From NCBI GenBank assembly GCA_009840625.1, contig VXNJ01000001.1:720183-784182 (forward strand): DNA of 64,000 bases, written 5' to 3'. Made by a program: the position numbers and the translations under genes. Numbering within the stretch: position 1 is the stretch's first letter; the number at the start of each line of letters is the position of its first letter. Below the pieces are notes generated by a model, which saw nothing but the letters and a program-made list of their open reading frames with translations, was not told the DNA's origin and ran no database searches. This DNA comes from Chloroflexota bacterium. Its GTDB lineage: Bacteria > Chloroflexota > UBA11872 > VXNJ01. Below, one piece after another: positions 17,496 through 26,774 of this stretch.

Positions 17496-18173
17496 CTAGT
17501 AGCGGGCCACGTCTGAGAGCATTTCGCGCAGGCGCAGCATCCCGGCGCGCGTGCGCGATTTGACGGTGCCGAGCGGGATGCCGGCGGTGGCGGCGATTTC
17601 CGACTGGGTCAGTCCGTGGAAGTAGGCGAGTTCGATCACCTGGGCCTGCTCGGCGGGCAATTGTTCGCAAGCCTCGCGCACACGATCGCGCATCTGGGCG
17701 CCTATGACCGCCTTCTCGGGGTCGATTGCGTTCTGGTCGATTTCGGCTTCACGCTGCAGCCATTCGCCGGGAATGGTGCGCGGCCGGCTGCGCATCCGGC
17801 GCAGTTCGTCAAAGGTCAGGTTGCGACCGATGCGGAGCACCCAGGAGTCGAGTCGGCCGCGATCGGGATCGTAGGTGGAGATCCGCCGCCAAACCCGCAC
17901 GAAGGTGTCCTGGACAATCTCGTCGGCGACCTCCGGGCCGACCCGCTGACGCGCCATTGCGTGCAGGAGGCCGGCCAGGCGGTCGTAGAGTTCGGCCAGG
18001 GCGGCGCCGTCGCGGTCCAGGATTCGCGCCGCCAGTTCGGCGTCGGCGCGCTTGCGGCAACTGGCCTCGTCACGGCAATCATTCTTGGCCGCGGACTGGT
18101 CAGTCCGGTGCGGGGAGGCGATTTTCGCCAGGTTGATCATGCGCCGATTCCGCCCTGCAGCCGACCCTTCCAT
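17496..18173 (-). CDS. ECF RNA polymerase sigma factor, SigK-like
   Basis: A 225-residue extracytoplasmic-function sigma factor. Region 2 is present (DEIVQDTFVRVWRRISTYDP, then DSWVLRIGRNLTFDELRR) and region 4 with its helix-turn-helix (ACEQLPAEQAQVIELAYFHG, then TQSEIAATAGIPLGTVKS). The N-terminal 35 residues precede the sigma domain and hold two cysteines; an internal ATG at 18140 would shorten the protein by 11 residues. It is cotranscribed with the RskA-like gene that follows and likely autoregulated from the upstream 18174-18479 gap. Confidence 0.92.
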   Translation of the reverse strand: MEGSAAGRNRRMINLAKIASPHRTDQSAAKNDCRDEASCRKRADAELAARILDRDGAALAELYDRLAGLLHAMARQRVGPEVADEIVQDTFVRVWRRISTYDPDRGRLDSWVLRIGRNLTFDELRRMRSRPRTIPGEWLQREAEIDQNAIDPEKAVIGAQMRDRVREACEQLPAEQAQVIELAYFHGLTQSEIAATAGIPLGTVKSRTRAGMLRLREMLSDVARY

Positions 18174-18479
18174 GGTCGCCGAGACTAATCCCTACGTAAG
18201 GCTATACGCAATCCCGGCCGGGTCGGATCGAGCGGCCGCGCCACCCCCAAATCAAGACAGGACCCCCCACTGCCGCCGGTGTGCGCCCCTACAGTCCCCG
18301 GAATACCAGGTGGGTGCCCGCGGCCGACGGCGACGACTGCGAAAAGCCGTCCCCGCCACCAGCTAAGCTCCCTTCATAGAGCTGTTGGAACCAGCCAAGG
18401 GCTACAGATTGCCTTGCGGCGTCGGGAGTCCTGTCGCGCAAATTATGGCCAACCCGGTTCCCAGTCAGGGGCCACCGGC
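18174..18479. other. Gene-free stretch, sigma factor upstream region
   Basis: About 306 bp between the sigma factor start and the aspS stop, both genes on the minus strand. It should hold the sigma operon promoter. I found no tRNA, repeat or convincing protein. Short GC-rich inverted matches near 18445-18475 could help aspS termination, but there is no U tract. Confidence 0.4.
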
Positions 18480-20237
18480 TCAGTCCTTGAGGCGCAGCCC
18501 CAGTTCCGCAAGTTGCCCGGCGGCTATCGCGCCGGGCGCCGACTGGGCCAGATCGACTCCGTCCTGAGTCTTGGGGAAAGCGACCACGTCACGGATCGAA
18601 TCGTTGTCGGAAAGCAGCATCACCAGCCGATCGATTCCGGTAGCGATGCCGCCGTGGGGCGGAGCCCCGAAATCAAATGCGCGCAGCATCGGCCCGAAAT
18701 TGGCCTCGATCTGTTCGGACGAATAACCGAGCAATTCGAAGACTCTGCGCTGCAGGTCCGCGTCGTGGATACGGATCGATCCGCCGCCCATCTCCCAGCC
18801 GTTGCAGACCAAGTCGTACTGCAGCGAAGGCGCCGATGCCGGATCTGATTCAAGCGTGTGCTCGGTCCCGGCCGGCATGCCGCAGAAGGGGTTGTGCGAG
18901 AAGGTGAAACCGTCGGCCGTGGCTTCAAGCAGCGGAAACCCGGTTACCCAGCAGAACTCGAGACGGCCTTGGTCGAGCATGCCCAGATGTTTGCCCGCAG
19001 CCACCCGCAGCCCGTCCAGGGCGGCATTGGTGACCGAATCCTGGTCGGCGACAATGCCGGCCAAATCGCCCCGTCCGAGATCGAGCCGCTGGGCGATGCG
19101 GGCAAGCAGTTCGGCGGGGACGGTCTTGGCCAGCGGGCCCCAGTAACCGGCCTCGCGATCGGCCAACCAGACGACTCCGCGTGCGCCGCGGCCGCGAGCC
19201 AACTCGGTCCAATCGTCGAGCTGGCGGCGGGTGAGGGAGGCGCAACCAGGAATTGACAGCGCCCGGACCCGTCCGCCTTCGGCCAGCGCGGTTGCAAACG
19301 CGCGGAATCCCGAGTCGGCGGCCAGGTCGGAGATGTCGCGGATTTCGAGGTCGACGCGCAGATCGGGGGCGTCGGTGCCGTACCGGTCGAGGCAGTCGAA
19401 GTAGTCGAGCCGCGGGAATGGCTCGGCGAACGACTTTTCCGGCGCCAGGGCGGCGGCGATCTTGCAATAGAGCGATTCAACGAGGCCGATGACGTCTTCG
19501 CGGTCGACGAAAGCCATTTCAATGTCCAGCTGGGTAAATTCCACGCTCCGGTCGGCTCGCGGGTCCTCGTCGCGGAAGCACTTGGCGATCTGGAAGTACT
19601 TGTCCAATCCGGCAATCATCAACAGCTGTTTCATCTGCTGCGGCGACTGCGGCAAAGCGTAGAACTGTCCTGGGTGCAAGCGTGACGGAACCACGAAATC
19701 ACGGGCGCCCTCGGGCGTCGACTTGATCAGCAGCGGAGTTTCGATCTCGAGGAAGCCGCGCTCGTCGAGGAAATCGCGCATCAGTTTGACAATCCGATGG
19801 CGCAGTTCGAGCACCGCCCGCTGGCCGGGGCGGCGCAGGTCCAGATAGCGGTGCCGCATGCGCAGCGCCGCCCCCGCCGACACCTGGTCGTCGATCGCAA
19901 AGGGAGGAGTTTCTGAAGCGTTGACCACTTCCAATTGCTGGGCCAGGACCTCGATCGCGCCGGTGTCCAGGCCCGGGTTGGCGGTGCCCGGCGGGCGCAG
20001 CCGGACCTCGCCGCGGACCAGGATCACCCACTCGGCGCGCAGGTCGCCGGCAAGGTCGTGGGCCTTCGGTCCGGTGCTGGGATCGAAAACGATCTGGGTG
20101 ATCCCGTAGCGGTCGCGCAGGTCGACGAAGGCCAACCCGCCGTGGTCGCGGCGCCGGTGGACCCATCCGCCCAACGTAACTTGCTGGCCAACGTGCTCGG
20201 GGCGCAGTCGGCCGCAGTCGAATTCGCGCTTCAGCAA
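18480..20237 (-). CDS. aspS: Aspartyl-tRNA synthetase
   Basis: A 585-residue bacterial-type AspRS: anticodon-binding OB fold (VTLGGWVHRRRDHGGLAFVDLRD), class II core (GFLEIETPLLIKSTPEGARDFV, FRDEDPRADRSVEFTQLDIEM), an inserted GAD domain in the middle, and motif 3 GAPPHGGIATGIDRLVML near the C-terminus. The family usually has GIAFGLDR there, a mild change. The TTG at 20237 is chosen because it gives the usual LKREFDCG start and has AAGGCGG nine bases upstream. A longer frame from ATG 20324 would overlap the tRNA gene on the other strand and adds only low-complexity residues. Confidence 0.94.
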   Translation of the reverse strand: MLKREFDCGRLRPEHVGQQVTLGGWVHRRRDHGGLAFVDLRDRYGITQIVFDPSTGPKAHDLAGDLRAEWVILVRGEVRLRPPGTANPGLDTGAIEVLAQQLEVVNASETPPFAIDDQVSAGAALRMRHRYLDLRRPGQRAVLELRHRIVKLMRDFLDERGFLEIETPLLIKSTPEGARDFVVPSRLHPGQFYALPQSPQQMKQLLMIAGLDKYFQIAKCFRDEDPRADRSVEFTQLDIEMAFVDREDVIGLVESLYCKIAAALAPEKSFAEPFPRLDYFDCLDRYGTDAPDLRVDLEIRDISDLAADSGFRAFATALAEGGRVRALSIPGCASLTRRQLDDWTELARGRGARGVVWLADREAGYWGPLAKTVPAELLARIAQRLDLGRGDLAGIVADQDSVTNAALDGLRVAAGKHLGMLDQGRLEFCWVTGFPLLEATADGFTFSHNPFCGMPAGTEHTLESDPASAPSLQYDLVCNGWEMGGGSIRIHDADLQRRVFELLGYSSEQIEANFGPMLRAFDFGAPPHGGIATGIDRLVMLLSDNDSIRDVVAFPKTQDGVDLAQSAPGAIAAGQLAELGLRLKD

Positions 20238-20316
20238 GCCGTCAGTCCGCCTTGCCGGGCGCTGCCGCCGAGGCGGTCGCCGGGCGCGGCCAATAGAATT
20301 CCACCCAGCCGTGCCT

Positions 20317-20390
20317 GCAGGCATAGTTCATCGGTAGAACGCGACCTTCCCAAGGTTGAGAGGCGGGTTCGATTCCCGCTGCCTGCTCCA
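20317..20390 (+). tRNA. tRNA-Gly (anticodon CCC), CCA encoded
   Basis: The sequence folds as a full cloverleaf: acceptor GCAGGCA with TGCCTGC, D stem GTTC/GAAC, anticodon stem CGACC/GGTTG with loop TTCCCAA, a 4-base variable loop, and T stem GCGGG/CCCGC around TTCGATT. The discriminator is T and the 3' CCA is encoded at 20388-20390. The anticodon CCC reads GGG. Confidence 0.97.
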
Positions 20391-20400
20391 AAGCCGGGGA

Positions 20401-22689
20401 TCACCCGTCGCCCGCGCGCAACGCCGGAAGCACGAATTCACGCAGCGAATCCGCGCCCAGCACCACCATCGTGCCGGCCGCCTCGTCGACCCACAAACCG
20501 CGCACGTCGGAGAAAAAGTCGTCCGACCCGGTGTACAGGAATTGGCGGATGAACCCGCCTTCGCGGCCGGGGCGCTTGTCCAGTTCGACGATGCGCGCGA
20601 ACGCCGCGTCGACGACGTACAGACTTTCAAGTCGTTGGTCGGTGTATATCAATGTCGGGTCGGTCAGGGGTTTGTCCAGGTCGGAAACATCGAACAGGAC
20701 CTGCTGCCCGACCCGATAGCGCTGGATCTGATTGTCGCCGAGCAGCAGGTAGACGTCGCCGTCGATAGCCATGTCCACCGCACCGCCGATGTCGACTTCC
20801 TGCTCCAGGAACGGAACCGGCGCCAGCTCGTATCCCAGCGTGGTGGGCGTGTACTTGTAGATCTGGTTGGCGTCCGGTTGCAGACGGTACAGGTTGTTCT
20901 GGAAGTTGTCGGCGTCGGCCAGATTGCCCCAGGCGGGCGGATCGACCAGGATCAGGCTGGCGCGGTTGTCGTCGTCATCGACGCTCAGAATCACGCCGTC
21001 GCGCGAAATGACCTGCAGACCCAGCGGTCTGTCCACCAGCGCGCTGATGGGCAGCCCGGCAAGCGGCGTGCCGTCCAACTGGGTGGCCTGCGGCTGGCCC
21101 GCCTCGGAGATTTCGATCAGGCGATTCCCGGTGGCGTCGAGGACGTAGTAGGTCCCCTCGACCACCTCCAGCTGGTTACCGGTCGCGAACCCGACATCGG
21201 CGCCGAACTCGCCCAGGACGCGGCTGGTGGCCACCCGATAGACGTGGTTGCGGCGATCTTGCTCGGATTCGATCTGCGCCAGCAGCGCGTCCACGTCCGG
21301 CGCGGCGGCTCCCAGCTCCAACGCCAACCGGGCCTGGTTTTCGGCTTCCAGGGCCAGCACCAGCGCCTGGCCGTCATCACTCTGGGCGACCGCATCGCCC
21401 AGGATCTGCTGGGCCCGCCCGAACGCCTGGGCGGCCGCCGCAGTCTGCACCGGCGCGGCGGTCGTGGTGGTTAAGGGGACGAAAGGCCCCGGGTCGGGGG
21501 TTTCGGCCGCCGGCGGTCGCAGACCGATCAACGCCAGCACCAGCAGCAACAGCGCGACCGCGACGACCAGGATCGCGGCGCCCAGGCCGACCCGGCGCGG
21601 TTGCGGGCGCGAGGCCGATACCCCGTTACCGCCCAGGTCGCCGAAACGGCGGCGCGGGGACTCGGGTTGGGCCCCCTCGAGCGGTCGCGGCGGGGATCCC
21701 GGCTCGCTCGGGTGCGGGCTTTCCTCGACGTATGATCCGTCGATGGCGATCGGGTCCGGTTCGCCGAAAAGCACTCGCCGCGCTTTCGACCAGACCGTCC
21801 GGATGGCCCCGCTTCCGGCCAGCCGGTTCGGGCCGGTGCCCGGCAATCGGACATTCGGCTGGACCGCTGACCGGCGGGCGGCGCGGGCATCGATCAGGGC
21901 GCCGCGCTCCTCGTCCTGCAGCAGCGCCTCGACCGGATCCTCAGAGCCCTCCGAGACCGGGCTGCGCTCGGCGATCGGCGGCCGGCGCCAGACGGGAACC
22001 TCGATCCGCGACGGTCCTTCGTCGGTGCCGGGAAACGCGGCTAGGGTCGGATCCTGGAGAACCAGAGCGTCACAATCCAGAACCCCGCGCCGGGTCAGCA
22101 ACAGCACCAGCTGCTGGGCGGTCGCGGACGGGCTGCGGCCGCGCAACAACGTCGAGATTTCAGTGCGAGTGAGCGACCCGCCGGCATGCGAATTGAGCAG
22201 GACCAATATGTCGGCGGGTTCGAATGCGGTCGAGTAGTGCTCCACGCCCCGGTCCAGTCGGCCAATGGCCGGGTCAAGTCCGCCGGCGGGCAGCTTGAGA
22301 ACTTCCTCGTTGCGGTAGAAGCAGGCAAGCGTCGGTGCCAGTTGGAACAAGTGCAGGGAATCTTCGGCGGCCACCGCGACCGTAAAGCCCAGGCGCCGGT
22401 CGCCGCTGAAGCGGGCCCGGTCTTCGGCGACGGCCAGTGCCGCGCGGATCGCCAGGGTCATGTTGGCCGCCACCGTATCGCCGGTCTGCCGGTAGTAGCT
22501 GGAGACCAGAGCATTGCCGAACTGTTGCCGGACTTCTGAGGAGGCGCCCTCCACCAGCAGATGCATCGACCCGAATCGGCTACGCCGCAATGGCGGATTG
22601 ATGCTTACGGCGTTGGTCGACGAATTGCTGGGAATGCCGCCGCGCAGCGAGGCTTGCAGGGACTTCACGGCGCGATCGCGTCTCGGCAT
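20401..22689 (-). CDS. Membrane protein, degenerate PP2C-like domain plus outer beta-propeller-like domain
   Basis: A 762-residue protein in three parts. Residues about 40-215 follow the strand order of PP2C phosphatases (LAVAEDRARFSG, FEPADILVLLNSHAGG, then a helix with TAQQLVLLLTRRG), but the metal-binding GD and DG motifs are replaced (NSHAGG where TDGL is expected), so it should be catalytically dead. A proline- and glycine-rich linker leads to one membrane helix (about 372-392, AAILVVAVALLLLVLALIGL). The outer part (about 430-762) has repeated strands of beta-propeller type (GTYYVLDATGNRLIEIS, ESLYVVDAAFARIVELDK). It lies 11 bp past tRNA-Gly. Role unknown; signal sensing across the membrane is inference. 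Confidence 0.7.
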   Translation of the reverse strand: MPRRDRAVKSLQASLRGGIPSNSSTNAVSINPPLRRSRFGSMHLLVEGASSEVRQQFGNALVSSYYRQTGDTVAANMTLAIRAALAVAEDRARFSGDRRLGFTVAVAAEDSLHLFQLAPTLACFYRNEEVLKLPAGGLDPAIGRLDRGVEHYSTAFEPADILVLLNSHAGGSLTRTEISTLLRGRSPSATAQQLVLLLTRRGVLDCDALVLQDPTLAAFPGTDEGPSRIEVPVWRRPPIAERSPVSEGSEDPVEALLQDEERGALIDARAARRSAVQPNVRLPGTGPNRLAGSGAIRTVWSKARRVLFGEPDPIAIDGSYVEESPHPSEPGSPPRPLEGAQPESPRRRFGDLGGNGVSASRPQPRRVGLGAAILVVAVALLLLVLALIGLRPPAAETPDPGPFVPLTTTTAAPVQTAAAAQAFGRAQQILGDAVAQSDDGQALVLALEAENQARLALELGAAAPDVDALLAQIESEQDRRNHVYRVATSRVLGEFGADVGFATGNQLEVVEGTYYVLDATGNRLIEISEAGQPQATQLDGTPLAGLPISALVDRPLGLQVISRDGVILSVDDDDNRASLILVDPPAWGNLADADNFQNNLYRLQPDANQIYKYTPTTLGYELAPVPFLEQEVDIGGAVDMAIDGDVYLLLGDNQIQRYRVGQQVLFDVSDLDKPLTDPTLIYTDQRLESLYVVDAAFARIVELDKRPGREGGFIRQFLYTGSDDFFSDVRGLWVDEAAGTMVVLGADSLREFVLPALRAGDG

Positions 22690-22915
22690 CGCCCCCTTGG
22701 AGCAGACGCGCTAACCCGCTGCAATTGCGCCAAGTCGGTCGCCTCCGACTTCAATTTGCCAGTTGCCGGACCGGTCAGAACGGGGCTCGACCGCGCGGCC
22801 AATCGCCTTTTTGGGAGTATTAGTTGGCAATCGTCTGCTATTTTCGCCAATATGGAGTAACAGATAAAGTGCGCCATCATTGGAGCACATTCAACACCAG
22901 GAGCGGCCCGACAGC

Positions 22916-23458
22916 ATGAGCACGAAAGAACTTCGCACCAACGATGGCATCAGCCCTCGCGAGGTTCTGTTGATCGACGATCAGAACGAGAAGCTGGGCG
23001 TCATGCCCACCGTCAACGCGCTCGCGTTGGCGCGCCAGAAGGGGCTTGATCTGGTCGAAGTGGCACCCAACGCCGTCCCGCCGGTGGCCAAGTTGCTCGA
23101 TTACGGCAAGTACCGCTACCGGCAGGAGCGCAAGGACCGGAACAGCCGCAAGAACCAGCGATCCGGTGACGTAAAGGAGGTTCGCTTCCGGCCGGTCACC
23201 TCCGATCAAGACATCGACACCAAGCTGAAATTGATGTCCAAGTTCCTGGCCAACGGATCAAAGGTCAAGGCCACCGTGCGCATGCGCGGCCGCGAACGCG
23301 TCTATCCCGAACTGGCGGCTGAACTCCTCAACAAGGTGGTCACTCGGCTCGACGGCATCGGCCACGTGGAGAACCCGATCTCGTCCGAGAGCAACGGGTC
23401 GTTCGCGGTGATCCTGGTGCCCGGTCCCGACCGCGGCTCAGTAGCGCGGAGGCGCTAG
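22916..23458 (+). CDS. infC: Translation initiation factor IF-3
   Basis: A 180-residue IF-3. The N-domain ELRTNDGISPREVLLIDDQN and GVMPTVNALALARQKGLDLV is followed by the linker PPVAKLLDYGKYRYRQERK and the C-domain with KEVRFRPVTSDQDIDTKLKL and NGSKVKATVRMRGRE. IF-3 binds the 30S subunit and checks the start codon. The ATG at 22916 is preferred over an in-frame TTG at 22880 because the family starts at this point; AGGAG lies about 12 bases upstream. The usual partners rpmI and rplT are not downstream, which is uncommon. Confidence 0.95.
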   Translation: MSTKELRTNDGISPREVLLIDDQNEKLGVMPTVNALALARQKGLDLVEVAPNAVPPVAKLLDYGKYRYRQERKDRNSRKNQRSGDVKEVRFRPVTSDQDIDTKLKLMSKFLANGSKVKATVRMRGRERVYPELAAELLNKVVTRLDGIGHVENPISSESNGSFAVILVPGPDRGSVARRR

Positions 23459-23489
23459 CCGGCCGCAACCGCGGTCGTGGCAAGAGCAG

Positions 23490-24131
23490 GTGCAAGCGCG
23501 GCTGGTCTGGTACCGGGAGCAGCGCACTCTGCCCAACGGGCGCGAGCGCATGGTTCGCGTCGCCTGGATAGTCGCCGACGATCCGGAACAGCCGGAAGCC
23601 GCGCCGCGGCACCTAGCCTACCTCGGGGCCGACCCGACGATCACCGACCGCCTGCGCGAGGAATTTGCGGCCCTTTACCCGGAGGTCGACGCCGACTGGG
23701 ACGACCTGGCGCGATCGGCCGAAATCGCACCGACCGACGTGGCCAAGCTCACCTTGGACGAATTGGCCTTCCGGCTCCGGATGATCCTTGGCGAATACGG
23801 GTACCTGCTCGACCAGATCGATTTCCGCCTGGGCAAGGGCTGGCGGAGACCGCTGCGCCAGGTCGAGCTGTTTGCGCGCGACGCGGTTGCGGTCGGGCGG
23901 TTCGAGCGCACCGCCGGGTCTTTCTACGCCTACCTGTGCCAGAAGCACCCGGAAACCGCTTATGCGCTGCTGAAGATCCGCACCCTGCTGATCGACGGCG
24001 AGGAAGCGCTCAAGGCCATGGAGGCGGCGGAACCCGAATTCAAACCGGGTTCGCGTTTCGCGCGTTACCGGGCGCACTGTCGCGAAGTGCTCTCCAAAAC
24101 CCCTCCCCCTGAACCCGACCTGGAAATCTAG
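23490..24131 (+). CDS. Conserved-looking hypothetical protein
   Basis: A 213-residue protein starting at GTG, 31 bp after infC on the same strand. The N-terminal 50 residues (QARLVWYREQRTLPNGRERM, AWIVADDPEQPE, HLAYLGADPTITDRLREEFA) look like a small strand-rich fold; the rest is helical with many charged residues (DFRLGKGWRRPLRQVELFAR). No signal peptide and no membrane helix. I do not recognise a family or active site. Base composition matches its neighbours, so it is a resident gene. Confidence 0.7.
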   Translation: MQARLVWYREQRTLPNGRERMVRVAWIVADDPEQPEAAPRHLAYLGADPTITDRLREEFAALYPEVDADWDDLARSAEIAPTDVAKLTLDELAFRLRMILGEYGYLLDQIDFRLGKGWRRPLRQVELFARDAVAVGRFERTAGSFYAYLCQKHPETAYALLKIRTLLIDGEEALKAMEAAEPEFKPGSRFARYRAHCREVLSKTPPPEPDLEI

Positions 24132-24237
24132 ACCGAGTCGCCTGGCCCGCAGCTACGGCACGTCATCGCGGATTGGGCGGATCGGCAAGGAGGCTGACGC
24201 ACGCTTTGCCCGCCGGGGCCGACACCGGTGGTCCCGG

Positions 24238-25506
24238 TCAGGCCGTAAGCAGTGCCGCCGGAATCACGCAGACCCCGTCACGCCGACGGTAAGCTTCCGG
24301 TCCGGTCGTCACCACGACTGCGTTTGTCAATTCTTCTCCAATCCGATCCTTGAGCCAACGCAGGTGCCTTACATCGCGGTCCGTAACGCTGGCGGACAGC
24401 TTTACTTCAATCGCTGTCAACCGGCCGTCCAGGCCTTGCACGATCAGGTCGACTTCGTGTTCCCCGCTATGCGTCCGAAGGTGAAACACTTTCGCCTCGC
24501 AAGCTTGCGCGTACACCCGAACTGACAACGTCACCAGCGATTGAAAAAGAGCGCCGAGCAGGCTGCCTTCGCGGGCAACCGAGGGAATTCCGGCGCGACC
24601 CGCGAGCAGCCCGTCAGCCGTTATATCCAGCAGGCGCGCCGCCAGCGCCGGGTCGACCATCTGGTGAACGGGAGCTGACGCAAGTCGCCGCAGCCGGTTG
24701 CGCGTCGGCGACCAAGCCGGGACCGGTTCGATCAACCACATCCCCGCCAGCGCGGCCCGGTACACCTGGGTGGTCGCTTTGGTCGGCTTTGCGATTTCGC
24801 CCGGTGACGCCGCGTCGCGGATCCGCTCGAACGCGGCGGTGGTTGACGTTGCGGCCGCATAGGCGGCCATCCACCGGCGAAGGAGTTCCCGGTCCCTGAT
24901 TGTGCGGCCTTGCTCGTGGACATGGTGATCGGTAATTCGTTCCAGATACCCGTCCAGGTATGCGCGCGCCGCGCGGCCGGACCGCCCGCGAATGGCCGGG
25001 AATCCCGAGGCGGTGATTTGCTCCGCGTAATCTGCTAGCCGAAGTCGAGAGGTGCCGCCGATTGGCGATTCGCGTCCGCTCAGAAGATCGCCCAACCGGA
25101 TGGTAGGGGTGCACAAACCCCGTTCGGCGAGTGACAACGGTCGCATCCGCACCGTCACTATCCTGCCCGCCCCGGTGTGGGTAGGCGCCTTGGCGGGAGT
25201 CGCCGATCCGGTCAACAAGAACTTGGGCGAAAAAGGATCGGCGTCAACCGCGCGGCGCACGATGTCCCAGGAAACCGGAAGCCGCTGCCACTCGTCGATC
25301 AAGATCGGAGGGGCACCGGCAGCCAGTCGCGTCGGATCGGCCGACAAAACGTCAAATTGCGCGGGGTCGTCCAGCCGGTGTACGGTTCGGGAGCGCCGCA
25401 GTGCGGATTCGGTCTTGCCGACGGCGCGCGCGCCCTCGATAGCAATAGCCGGTAGTTCGGCGCAAAGGGTGTCGAGCTCGCCGTCTACTATTCGCGGTAA
25501 GTACAT
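24238..25506 (-). CDS. AAA ATPase with DUF4143 domain
   Basis: A 422-residue protein of the AAA_14/DUF4143 type. Walker A is IEGARAVGKTES (about residue 24-33), Walker B lies in PILIDEWQRLP, and sensor 1 is FLLTGSATP. The C-terminal DUF4143 region has an Asp and ExK pattern (HEVDLIVQ then LTAIEVKLS) like PD-(D/E)xK nucleases. These genes are common, sporadic and often mobile, with unclear function; roles in defence or toxin-antitoxin-like systems have been proposed. A strong palindrome sits 12 bp before its start. The upstream gap is AT-richer than the surrounding DNA, a hint of transfer. Confidence 0.88.
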   Translation of the reverse strand: MYLPRIVDGELDTLCAELPAIAIEGARAVGKTESALRRSRTVHRLDDPAQFDVLSADPTRLAAGAPPILIDEWQRLPVSWDIVRRAVDADPFSPKFLLTGSATPAKAPTHTGAGRIVTVRMRPLSLAERGLCTPTIRLGDLLSGRESPIGGTSRLRLADYAEQITASGFPAIRGRSGRAARAYLDGYLERITDHHVHEQGRTIRDRELLRRWMAAYAAATSTTAAFERIRDAASPGEIAKPTKATTQVYRAALAGMWLIEPVPAWSPTRNRLRRLASAPVHQMVDPALAARLLDITADGLLAGRAGIPSVAREGSLLGALFQSLVTLSVRVYAQACEAKVFHLRTHSGEHEVDLIVQGLDGRLTAIEVKLSASVTDRDVRHLRWLKDRIGEELTNAVVVTTGPEAYRRRDGVCVIPAALLTA

Positions 25507-25517
25507 TTCGTTGGCGA

Positions 25518-25541
25518 TTGGGAGCCAGCTTGCGCTCCCAA
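25518..25541 (-). promoter_or_regulatory. Palindrome at the 5' end of the DUF4143 ATPase gene
   Basis: TTGGGAGC and GCTCCCAA are perfect inverted copies separated by 8 bp. The site lies 12-35 bp upstream of the start codon at 25506, inside the predicted leader or promoter, and overlaps any -10 region for this gene. On the minus strand TTCAAA and TATAAA occur 17 bp apart further upstream, in AT-rich sequence between the palindrome and about 25590. An operator for autoregulation or an mRNA hairpin that hides the ribosome site are both possible. Confidence 0.5.
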
Positions 25542-25761
25542 AATAGTACCATAACGACGGCTTTTATATTACTTAATCGACGGGCCTTTGAATACCTAAG
25601 CGACGTATCAAACGGGCAATCCGAATGGCGGATCGAGGCTTTCAATCACCCGGCGATCATGATCCGGGCCAGATAGCCGCCCGTTCCGGATCGTGCTGCG
25701 CGCCCTGGGCGGCCCGCAACCAATAAAATCGCCCGGCGCGATTCCCTGACAACTGGATAGC

Positions 25762-26709
25762 ATGGCGTCCCAAACTGACCTTGCCCGCCGCGTGATCGAA
25801 AACGTTGAGCGGGTCATCCTCGGCAAGCGAGCCGAGGTCGAACTCGTCCTGGTGGCCCTGATCAGCCAGGGTCACGTCCTTATCGAGGACGTTCCGGGGG
25901 TCGGGAAGACGACGCTGGCCAAAGCATTCGCGCAATCGATCGGCAGCACTTTTTCCCGAATTCAATTCACACCCGACATGCTGCCCTCGGATATCGCCGG
26001 GGTGTCGATTTACAACCAAAAGACCCAGGAATTCGAGTTCCGGGCCGGCCCCATCCAAGCGCAAATAGTGCTGGCCGACGAGGTCAATCGCGCCACGCCC
26101 AAGACCCAATCCGCGCTGCTCGAAGCCATGGACGAACGGCAAGTCACGGTGGACGGGGCCTCCTACCCGCTTCCGAGTCCGTTCCTGGTAATGGCCACCG
26201 AAAACCCGATCGAATACGAAGGCACGTTCCCGTTGCCGGAATCGCAGCTGGATCGGTTCTTCATGCGAATCACCCTTGGATACGCCGACCGCGAAGCCGA
26301 GCTCGCAATAATCGACTCGCAGCTCCATTCCCATCCGATCGACGAGGTCGGACAGGTGATCAGCGCCGCCGAACTCGAAGCTGCTCAGGCCGCAGTCCGC
26401 AACGTCTACGTGGACGCGCGGGTTCGGGAGTACCTGGTCGACGTGGTCCGAAACACTCGCTCGCACCCCGACCTTTATCTGGGCGGAAGCACGCGGGCGG
26501 CCCTGGCCCTGTTCCGCGGAGCGCAGGCCCTGGCTGAATTGCGCGGCCGCGACTACGTGGTCCCCGACGATGTCAAGTACCTGGCCGAGCCGGTTCTGGC
26601 ACATCGCCTAATCACGTCACCGGCAGCGCGGATCCGCAACCTCGACACCCGCACCACCGTCGCCGAAATCCTCGATACGGTGGCCGTCCCGGGAGCATCG
26701 GCAGCCTGA
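25762..26709 (+). CDS. MoxR-family AAA+ ATPase
   Basis: A 315-residue MoxR ATPase: Walker [14 protein letters not shown] (about residue 40), [16 protein letters not shown], Walker [16 protein letters not shown], sensor [20 protein letters not shown] and the C-terminal lid. MoxR proteins act as chaperones that insert cofactors or metals, usually with VWA or DUF58 partners encoded next door. Here no partner follows; the next gene is a DNA methyltransferase-like repair protein. It is a paralogue of the protein at 29807 and may share its partners. Confidence 0.92.
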   Translation: MASQTDLARRVIENVERVILGKRAEVELVLVALISQGHVLIEDVPGVGKTTLAKAFAQSIGSTFSRIQFTPDMLPSDIAGVSIYNQKTQEFEFRAGPIQAQIVLADEVNRATPKTQSALLEAMDERQVTVDGASYPLPSPFLVMATENPIEYEGTFPLPESQLDRFFMRITLGYADREAELAIIDSQLHSHPIDEVGQVISAAELEAAQAAVRNVYVDARVREYLVDVVRNTRSHPDLYLGGSTRAALALFRGAQALAELRGRDYVVPDDVKYLAEPVLAHRLITSPAARIRNLDTRTTVAEILDTVAVPGASAA

Positions 26710-26774
26710 CCGCGACAAACGCTGCTGCGCGGCGACCGGCCGCCGACGTTGCGTCAACGATTGACTCAGCCGGC

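Noticed and set aside
20238-20324. N-terminal extension of aspS to ATG 20324
   Set aside because: It would overlap tRNA-Gly on the other strand, adds arginine-rich residues foreign to AspRS, and a TTG with a Shine-Dalgarno gives the normal start.
22700-22915. Possible sigma-70 promoter before infC
   Set aside because: TTGGCA and AT-rich blocks are present, but no -10 at the right spacing could be matched well enough to report.
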